A program made the position numbers and the translations under genes. From the NCBI GenBank assembly GCA_964578835.1, contig CAZOEL010000149.1, forward strand, positions 1 to 7,240: a stretch of 7,240 nucleotides of DNA, in the 5' to 3' direction. This document shows, piece by piece, positions 1-4,879 of this stretch (position 1 is its first letter; every line of letters starts with the position of its first letter). The notes beneath the pieces are model-generated. The model was not told the DNA's origin. It made no database searches and worked only from the letters and a program-made list of their open reading frames with translations. Source of the stretch: CAZOEL01 sp964578835 (lineage in GTDB: Bacteria > Desulfobacterota > Syntrophobacteria > Syntrophobacterales > Syntrophobacteraceae).

Positions 1-417
1 TCCCTCTCATCCCTTTGCCACGCATCTTCACGGAATCAGGCTGCGGCGTCCGGACCGCCCGGGGAGCCAGCGGGACATGAGGAGATCAAGACTGCCATGA
101 ACCTATGCATGGCGCTGGGAGACAAAGAGGCGTATGCGATTGAAGCGAATCGTACTCCACGTATCCCGATTACATGTTCAAGGAAGAAATCCGATTCTGA
201 AATAACCGTCGGATAACGGCAATGCGGAAAGGTGAAAAGCAGAAAATCTTCTGCCTAATCCCGGAATTGGCGCGAAAAGCAGAAAGGTGAAAAGCCGAAG
301 ATTTTCTGGATAAGCCGGGAATAATTGGATTAGGCAGAAGATCTTCTGTCTAATTATATTGTTGGGCACACCCTATTCCCCTGAATATTGACGTGAACTG
401 AAAGGACGAGGCTTTTT
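1..417. other. Non-coding leader upstream of hsdM
   Basis: No convincing gene is visible here. Frame 1 on the + strand stays open from base 1 to a TAA at 214-216 (72 codons), so the 3' end of a gene entering from the left cannot be excluded, but its translation matches no family I recognise and it is rich in short low-information residues. The right half (227-353) is a cluster of related direct and inverted repeats, annotated separately. The hsdM promoter should lie between the repeats and 418. The best pair I can find is TTGTTG (359-364) and GAATAT (383-388), with an 18-nt spacer, but each matches the sigma-70 consensus at only 3 of 6 positions, so I do not claim it as a separate feature. 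Confidence 0.6.
227..353. repeat. Cluster of imperfect direct and inverted intergenic repeats
   Basis: Two direct copies of a 44-47 nt unit beginning GAAAGGTGAAAAGC lie at 227-270 and 282-328. They share most positions and end in a CCGGAAT...TTGG segment. A third, partial copy follows in inverted orientation: 327-348 is the reverse complement of 240-261 with 21 of 22 matches. In addition 240-251 and 297-308 form an exact 12-bp inverted pair, and 330-353 is a 24-bp palindrome with one mismatched pair around the perfect core CAGAAGATCTTCTG (335-348). The whole block can fold into alternative hairpins. It looks like a REP- or MITE-like intergenic repeat family, with no transposase nearby. It could shape transcription into the operon or be a passive insertion; the sequence does not decide this. 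Confidence 0.75.
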
Positions 418-2004
418 GTGGCACGAAAGAAGAGTGAAATGAACGGCAACAATAAAGGAACCGCGGGCAACCTGGGATTCGAAGCCCAGCTCTGGCAGGC
501 GGCGGATAAGCTGCGCAATAACCTGGACGCCGCTGAGTACAAGCATGTGGTTCTGGGTCTCATCTTCCTGAAGTACATCTCAGATGCTTTCGAGGAACAC
601 CACACCAGGCTTCTTGCGGAAAAGTCGAGCGGAGCCGATCCGGAGGACCCGGATGAGTATCGGGCCTTCAATATTTTCTGGGTACCCAGGGAGGCACGCT
701 GGCAGCACCTCCAGGCCAACGCCAAGCAGCCGGCCATTGGCAAGCTCATCGACGATGCCATGGTTGCCATCGAACGTGACAACAAAACGCTGAAAGGGGT
801 TCTTCCCAAAGATTACGCCCGACCTGCATTGGATAAGCAGCGCCTCGGCGAACTGATTGACCTCATCGGTACCCTTGGACTTGGAGATTCCGAGAACCGC
901 TCGAAAGACATTCTTGGCCGCGTCTATGAGTACTTTCTCGCTCAGTTCGCCAGTGCCGAAGGCAAAAAGGGCGGTCAGTTCTACACACCACGATGCGTGG
1001 TACAGGTGCTCGTTGAAATGCTCGCTCCTTATAAGGGGCGCGTCTATGATCCTTGTTGCGGCTCCGGCGGGATGTTTGTTCAAAGTGAGAAGTTCATCGA
1101 AGAGCACGGCGGCAGGGTTGGAGACATCAGCATTTACGGTCAGGAGTCGAACCCCACTACATGGCGGCTGGCCCAGATGAATCTGGCAATCCGTGGCATT
1201 GACGCCAATCTCGGTCCGGAACACGGCGACAGCTTCCACCGCGACCTGCACCCCGACCTGAAGGCCGACACCATCCTTGCAAATCCACCATTCAACTCCA
1301 GCGACTGGGGGGGCGAGCGCCTTCGAGAGGACAAACGATGGAAGTTCGGAATTCCGCCGGTTGGTAACGCCAACTATGCATGGGTACAGCACTTTATCCA
1401 CCACCTCAGCCCCACGGGCCTGGCAGGCTTCGTACTCGCGAACGGGAGCATGTCCAGCAACACCAGCGGCGAAGGGGAAATCCGCAGAGCTATTATTGAA
1501 GCCGACCTTGTAGACTGCATGGTTGCTCTGCCCGGTCAGCTGTTTTATTCGACGCCCATACCCGTATGTCTTTGGTTCATTGCCCGCGACAAGAGCAACG
1601 GCCGTTTCCGCGACCGGCGCAGACAGGTGCTTTTCATCGATGCCCGAAAACTTGGCGACATGGTCGACCGTGTGCACCGGGAGCTTAGAGATGACGATAT
1701 CCTTAAGATTGCCGAAACTTACCACGCCTGGCGCGGCGACAAGGGCTGCAAGGCCGAATATGAAGACGTTCCCGGCTTCTGTAAGAGCGCTTCGATTGAA
1801 GAGGTGCGAAGCCACGGCCATGTGCTGACTCCCGGCCGCTACGTAGGGGCGGAAGCGGTTGAGGACGACGATGAGCCATTCGAGGATAAGATGAAGGGGC
1901 TTACTGCCAGGCTCAAGGAACAGTGCGTCGAGGCAGAGAGGCTTGACAAGGCCATCTGGGCCAATTTGAAGGAGTTGGGATTTGCCATGGAGGAGCCGAC
2001 ATGA
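418..2004 (+). CDS. hsdM: Type I restriction-modification system DNA methyltransferase subunit HsdM
   Basis: The 528-residue product is the modification subunit of a Type I RM enzyme. With HsdS it would methylate adenine N6 in the recognition sequence using S-adenosylmethionine. An N-terminal HsdM_N helical domain occupies about residues 15-150, with the typical run around AEYKHVVLGLIFLKYISDAF (39-58). The N6_Mtase domain follows: GQFYTP at 186-191, SAM-binding motif I DPCCGSGGMF at 211-220, and catalytic motif IV NPPF at 289-292. Length and motif order are those of an intact family member. The start is GTG at 418, preceded by GAGG at 408-411; ATG at 439 is an alternative. The stop overlaps the next gene by 4 nt (ATGA at 2001-2004). 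A G7 tract at 1307-1313 encodes the conserved Asp-Trp-Gly-Gly stretch just after motif IV. No partner hsdS is visible in this operon. Confidence 0.96.
   Translation: MARKKSEMNGNNKGTAGNLGFEAQLWQAADKLRNNLDAAEYKHVVLGLIFLKYISDAFEEHHTRLLAEKSSGADPEDPDEYRAFNIFWVPREARWQHLQANAKQPAIGKLIDDAMVAIERDNKTLKGVLPKDYARPALDKQRLGELIDLIGTLGLGDSENRSKDILGRVYEYFLAQFASAEGKKGGQFYTPRCVVQVLVEMLAPYKGRVYDPCCGSGGMFVQSEKFIEEHGGRVGDISIYGQESNPTTWRLAQMNLAIRGIDANLGPEHGDSFHRDLHPDLKADTILANPPFNSSDWGGERLREDKRWKFGIPPVGNANYAWVQHFIHHLSPTGLAGFVLANGSMSSNTSGEGEIRRAIIEADLVDCMVALPGQLFYSTPIPVCLWFIARDKSNGRFRDRRRQVLFIDARKLGDMVDRVHRELRDDDILKIAETYHAWRGDKGCKAEYEDVPGFCKSASIEEVRSHGHVLTPGRYVGAEAVEDDDEPFEDKMKGLTARLKEQCVEAERLDKAIWANLKELGFAMEEPT
1307..1313 (+). 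repeat. G7 homopolymer inside hsdM
   Basis: Seven consecutive G residues encode Trp-Gly-Gly (residues 297-299) shortly after the NPPF catalytic motif. The frame is intact in this sequence. A one-base change in the tract would truncate HsdM within its methylase domain. The run is forced in part by conserved protein sequence, so its presence alone does not show phase variation. Confidence 0.9.
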
Positions 2005-3122
2005 CAGACGACATCCTGCCTGCATCCCTACCACCGGCCGGACAGGTGCTCATCTATCGCGACGGCGCTTTGAACCTCCAGGTCCGGATTGATGGCCGGA
2101 CCGTTTGGCTGACCCAGCGGCTGATTGCAGATCTCTATCAGGTGTCGGTCAAAACTGCCAATGAGCATCTGGTAAACATCTACAAGGAAGGAGAATTGGA
2201 CCCCGAGGCAACTATCCGGAAATTCCGGATAGTTCAACGAGAAGGCGCCCGCGATGTTGCCCGGATGGTGGATCATTATAGCCTGGATGCCATCCTGGCC
2301 GTTGGATACCGCGTTCGTTCAGCCCGTGGTACGCAGTTCCGCCAGTGGGCCACCACCCGGCTGAGTGAATTGTTGGTCAAGGGTTTCACGCTCGACGACG
2401 AGCGCATCAAAGCCGGGCGCACTATCGGCCAGGACTATTTCGATGAGCTTCTCGAGCGCATTCGTGACATTCGTGCATCAGAGAGACTTTTCTATCAAAA
2501 GATCACCGACATCTATGCCACAAGCATCGATTATGATCCGAACGCTGCAATAAGCCAGACATTCTTCGCCACTGTACAGAACAAGCTACACTGGGCCATC
2601 CACGGCCACACTGCCGCCGAAATCGTCGCCCGTCGGGCCGATTCAGACAAAACCCACATGGGCCTGACAACCTGGAAGAACGCCCCTCACGGTCAAATTC
2701 GCAAATCCGATGTAACAGTTGCCAAGAACTATCTGAGCGAAACAGAGATTACCGAACTGAATCGGATCGTAACGATGTACCTGGATTATGCGGAAGATCA
2801 AGCCCACCGGCACAAGCCGATGCATATGGCCGACTGGATTACCAAGCTTGACGCTTTCCTCCAATTTAACGAGCGGAACATCCTATCGCACGCCGGTACG
2901 ATCTCCCGTGAGCTGGCCCATGAGCACGCTGAGAGGGAATTCGAGAAATATCGAGCCGAGCAGCGGCGGTTGGAGGCAGAGTTGCCCACCAGCGATTTCG
3001 ACAAGGCCGTTGAAGAGGTCAAGCGACTCGAACAGCGACCACCGGAAGACGAAGCTGGAGCAAGCTCTAAGCGTGCCCGTCGAGTGCGCAAGCCCAGAGA
3101 CAAAGGACAGGGCGATGCGTAA
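2001..3122 (+). CDS. RhuM family protein of the Type I RM operon
   Basis: This 373-residue protein belongs to the RhuM (virulence_RhuM) family, named after a gene of Salmonella pathogenicity island 3. Members are often found inside Type I RM operons and their biochemical role is not settled. Diagnostic stretches are the N-terminal VWLTQRLIADLYQVSVKTAN (35-54, helix-turn-helix-like), the ATIRKFRIVQREG region (70-82), DHYSLDAILAVGYRVRS (91-107), and the segment around TTWK (223-226). The last 60 residues are highly charged and end in a basic, low-complexity tail (about 350-373). The start ATG at 2001 overlaps the hsdM stop by 4 nt and follows GGAGGAG at 1989-1995, so translation is probably coupled to hsdM. 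It overlaps the following small ORF by 8 nt. The N-terminal HTH-like segment makes DNA binding plausible, but that is inference. A 25-nt palindrome lies inside the gene at 2210-2234. Confidence 0.9.
   Translation: MTDDILPASLPPAGQVLIYRDGALNLQVRIDGRTVWLTQRLIADLYQVSVKTANEHLVNIYKEGELDPEATIRKFRIVQREGARDVARMVDHYSLDAILAVGYRVRSARGTQFRQWATTRLSELLVKGFTLDDERIKAGRTIGQDYFDELLERIRDIRASERLFYQKITDIYATSIDYDPNAAISQTFFATVQNKLHWAIHGHTAAEIVARRADSDKTHMGLTTWKNAPHGQIRKSDVTVAKNYLSETEITELNRIVTMYLDYAEDQAHRHKPMHMADWITKLDAFLQFNERNILSHAGTISRELAHEHAEREFEKYRAEQRRLEAELPTSDFDKAVEEVKRLEQRPPEDEAGASSKRARRVRKPRDKGQGDA
2210..2234. repeat. Perfect 25-nt palindrome inside the rhuM-like gene
   Basis: Arms AACTATCCGGAA (2210-2221) and TTCCGGATAGTT (2223-2234) are exact reverse complements around a single central A at 2222. 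They fall in codons for the conserved ATIRKFRIV segment. The perfect match over 12 bp with a 1-nt centre suits a binding site for a dimeric protein better than an RNA hairpin, because so short a centre forces loss of the inner pairs. Conserved coding sequence may explain part of it. Confidence 0.85.
3102..3107 (+). promoter_or_regulatory. Ribosome binding site of the 41-codon small ORF
   Basis: AAAGGA lies 7 nt upstream of the ATG at 3115, within the last codons of the preceding RhuM-family gene. This is the main support for translation of the small ORF. Confidence 0.55.
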
Positions 3123-3240
3123 CCACTTCATGGAAAATACCAGACAGCTACTCATAATGCATATGGAGCAATTCGCTCGAGCCGCAATGAATTGTAGGAC
3201 CGTTCTGGCTCAGCTGCAGGAGGCGGAGTATGGCAGATAA
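3115..3240 (+). CDS. Small hypothetical protein (41 aa) between the RhuM-like and HEPN-like genes
   Basis: I do not recognise this product. It is 41 residues long, starts MRNHFMENTRQ and ends QLQEAEYGR, and is predicted largely helical by eye, with five Met and no obvious membrane segment. It overlaps the end of the RhuM-family gene by 8 nt and the start of the next gene by 11 nt. It has AAAGGA 7 nt upstream of its ATG (an in-frame ATG at 3130 is a later option). The fit into the overlap chain is the main argument that it is real: it fills what would otherwise be a 107-nt gap between rhuM and the next good ribosome binding site. Alternatives are a remnant left after loss of hsdS, or a leader whose translation couples the neighbours. 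It is too short to be an MNT antitoxin of the HEPN-MNT type. Confidence 0.5.
   Translation: MRNHFMENTRQLLIMHMEQFARAAMNCRTVLAQLQEAEYGR
3218..3223 (+). promoter_or_regulatory. Strong ribosome binding site deciding the start of the HEPN-like gene
   Basis: A consensus AGGAGG stands 6 nt upstream of ATG at 3230. It argues that the next gene began at 3230 and not at the unsupported TTG at 3292. It lies inside the end of the 41-codon ORF, consistent with translational coupling. Confidence 0.75.
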
Positions 3241-3930
3241 GACACTTGGCGCCGTTGCCGAAATCAAAATCCGATTTCATTCAGACACCTTTTGTCGGAT
3301 CGCATTTCCGACCGTTTACTGAACATCGAGCGCATCATCAATCATGCCGGTACACAGGGTATCTCACTGTCACTCAGCCGGATTGTCCCCAGCCGAATCC
3401 TCGATACCATGAGGAACCTGAACCAATCACGCAACGCTTTCTCCCACAGCGCGGCTCAATCAGAGGCTCAGGCCAGAGCCTGGGTTGGTGAGTGTTATGA
3501 GGATGTCGTCGATGTATTGGATGAGTTGAAAGGGCTTTCAGGCTTGACCGTGATGCGCTATCTCAACCAAATCGACGGTCGGACTTTGCGCTGTGAGATC
3601 TTTCGAGGGCATTCTTTTACACGCACGATAAAGAGCATCCGGCTGACAAGCGAACAGGTGCGGGATTCTCAACGGTATTTCAGACAAGGAGAGATCCTTG
3701 CAGTGTGCGATGATTGCGTATTCAGCGTTCGACCGTTACTCCATTTTTGCGAAGATGCAGCCGGACATACGACAATGCTTTGCGCCTTCCGAAAGACGCA
3801 CGGCAATGCGCCAGATCGGAAGTTCGAGTATGTAGTGGTCGGAAACGCCTCTCGCCGTGATGAAGATCGCACAGGTTTTAGAATTGAGTTAGACGAGCTC
3901 CGGGCGCTATTTGGACTGGGTCCTGATTGA
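3230..3930 (+). pseudogene. HEPN-motif protein between rhuM and hsdR, frame broken near 3290
   Basis: The gene starts at ATG 3230 behind AGGAGG, reads MADKTLGAVAEIKIRFHSDT, then meets a stop at 3320-3322. The continuation is in the -1 frame, from about TTG 3292 to TGA 3930. Adding one T to the T4 run at 3290-3293 joins the two into a 233-residue protein. If the break is real, only a 212-residue TTG-started product without a visible ribosome binding site is possible. The N-terminal half is helical and contains RNAFSH (residues 68-73 of the joined protein, bases 3430-3447), matching the RNxxxH signature of HEPN RNases. The C-terminal half looks beta-rich, with Cys residues in CDDC and HFC, and I recognise no domain there. 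Its place just before hsdR resembles that of prrC in the E. coli prr locus, but no ATPase is present. An RNase role is inference from one motif and context. Confidence 0.6.
3292..3930 (+). CDS. Main open part (212 codons) of the HEPN-motif gene
   Basis: This is the longest uninterrupted frame of the HEPN-motif gene and what a gene caller would report. It opens with TTG at 3292, reading MSDRISDRLLNIERI. There is no Shine-Dalgarno sequence before this TTG, and in-frame codons continue upstream to a stop at 3238-3240, so I take the TTG as an artefact of the broken frame. In this numbering RNAFSH is at 47-52, the helical stretch runs to about 85, and the Cys/His cluster is C139, C142, H151, C153. 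The stop is 10 nt before the hsdR ATG. Confidence 0.65.
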   Translation: MSDRISDRLLNIERIINHAGTQGISLSLSRIVPSRILDTMRNLNQSRNAFSHSAAQSEAQARAWVGECYEDVVDVLDELKGLSGLTVMRYLNQIDGRTLRCEIFRGHSFTRTIKSIRLTSEQVRDSQRYFRQGEILAVCDDCVFSVRPLLHFCEDAAGHTTMLCAFRKTHGNAPDRKFEYVVVGNASRRDEDRTGFRIELDELRALFGLGPD

Positions 3931-3932
3931 GG
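3929..3932 (+). promoter_or_regulatory. Ribosome binding site supporting the hsdR start at 3941
   Basis: GAGG sits 8 nt before ATG 3941 but only 2 nt before ATG 3935, and it lies downstream of the TTG at 3911. It therefore favours 3941 as the hsdR start. Confidence 0.5.
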
Positions 3933-3940
3933 CTATGACA

Positions 3941-4879
3941 ATGGTGGATTTGAACCGGATTTCAGAGAATGAAGTAGAGCAAGCCGCGCTTACCTGGCTC
4001 GATAGTCTTGGCTATTCTATCCTTTGCGGACCCTCGATCGCTCCCGGAGAGCCGGCGGCAGAACGGGAGACTTACCAGGAAACGATTCTCTCCCGGCGCC
4101 TCAGTGACTCACTGGTACGGATTAACCCCATCGTTCCCTCGGAAGCCATTGAAGAGGCATTCCGCAAAGTCTCCCGTATCGATTCCCCGCCTCTCGTGCA
4201 AGGGAACCGTCTCTTCCATCGGATGCTGGTAGAGGGTGTTGATGTCGAATATCAAGGCGATGGGCGGATCATCCACGACAAGGCACGGTTGATTGACTTC
4301 GAGACCCCTGAAAACAACGATTGGCTTGCAGTGAACCAGTTCACGGTCGTCGAGGGTCAGCACAAGCGTCGCCCGGACATCGTTCTTTTTGTAAACGGAA
4401 TGCCCCTGGCCGTCATTGAGCTCAAGAACCCAGCCGACGAAAACGCCACTGTGTGGACAGCGTTCAGCCAACTTCGGACCTATAGGCAACAGATCCCTTC
4501 TCTGTTCACTTTCAATGAAGCCCTGGTCATCTCTGATGGACTTGAGGCGCGCATCGGATCTCTCACGGCCAATCAGGAGTGGTTCCTTCCCTGGCGTACT
4601 ATAGAGGGAGAGGAATTGGCTCCTTCTTTCCTGCCTCAGTTGGAGGTACTGGTAAAAGGAGCCTTCGAGAAAAGGCGCTTTTTGCGATTCCTCAGGCACT
4701 TCATCGTGTTTGAAGAAGAAAAGCGTGGAGTACTTGTCAAAAAGCTCGCCGGATACCACCAGTTCCACGCCGTCAATGTGGCCGTTGATGAAACAGTGCG
4801 CGCGTGTGCCGAGGGGGGGGATTGGCGAGTGGGTGTGGGGGGAAGAACAGGGAACCTATCGCGCCGGGCGCAGGTCTGA
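3941..4879 (+). CDS. hsdR: HsdR, N-terminal fragment: Type I restriction endonuclease nuclease domain
   Basis: This is the 5' part of the restriction subunit, 312 codons before a frameshift stop. It holds the HsdR_N domain with the PD-(D/E)xK nuclease: RPD at 144-146, then IELK with E160 and K162, the residues that cut DNA after translocation. The sequence continues to the linker before the helicase (YHQFHAVNVAVDETVRA), which normally runs straight into the Walker A region. Here the frame instead passes through G8 (4813-4820) and G6 (4837-4842) and ends in about 20 residues of non-homologous tail (stop 4877-4879). ATG 3941 is chosen for its GAGG; ATG 3935 and TTG 3911 are upstream options. 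Alone, this fragment would be a nuclease domain without a motor and would not restrict DNA as a Type I enzyme does. Removing one base from a G-run restores a 1050-residue HsdR, a normal family length. Confidence 0.88.
   Translation: MVDLNRISENEVEQAALTWLDSLGYSILCGPSIAPGEPAAERETYQETILSRRLSDSLVRINPIVPSEAIEEAFRKVSRIDSPPLVQGNRLFHRMLVEGVDVEYQGDGRIIHDKARLIDFETPENNDWLAVNQFTVVEGQHKRRPDIVLFVNGMPLAVIELKNPADENATVWTAFSQLRTYRQQIPSLFTFNEALVISDGLEARIGSLTANQEWFLPWRTIEGEELAPSFLPQLEVLVKGAFEKRRFLRFLRHFIVFEEEKRGVLVKKLAGYHQFHAVNVAVDETVRACAEGGDWRVGVGGRTGNLSRRAQV

Noticed and set aside
1..216. Open + strand frame at the left edge, possibly a gene 3' end
   Set aside because: Seventy-two codons without a stop is not rare by chance at this base composition, and the translation matches nothing I know. 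Kept only as a remark in the leader entry.
178..369. 63-codon open frame on the - strand across the intergenic repeats
   Set aside because: The translation repeats itself (phrases rich in Phe and Leu) because it reads the DNA repeats; this is typical of a spurious ORF in a repeat.
580..2034. 484-codon open frame on the - strand opposite hsdM
   Set aside because: It mirrors the hsdM coding sequence, which has full methylase motifs on the + strand; the antisense translation resembles no family and has no ribosome binding site or neighbours in that direction.
2788..3240. Long frame starting within the RhuM-like gene and ending at 3240
   Set aside because: The part before 3115 is an out-of-frame shadow of rhuM. 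Only the last 41 codons, with their own ribosome binding site, are kept.
3284..3300. Programmed -1 ribosomal frameshifting at CCTTTTG
   Set aside because: In the zero frame the codons are ACC TTT TGT, which is not a tandem slippery heptamer, and no clear downstream stimulator is visible; an indel is simpler.
3706..3750. Possible zinc site (CDDC ... HFC) in the HEPN-motif protein
   Set aside because: Spacing does not fit a zinc finger I know, and the Cys residues may be incidental; mentioned only as visible residues.
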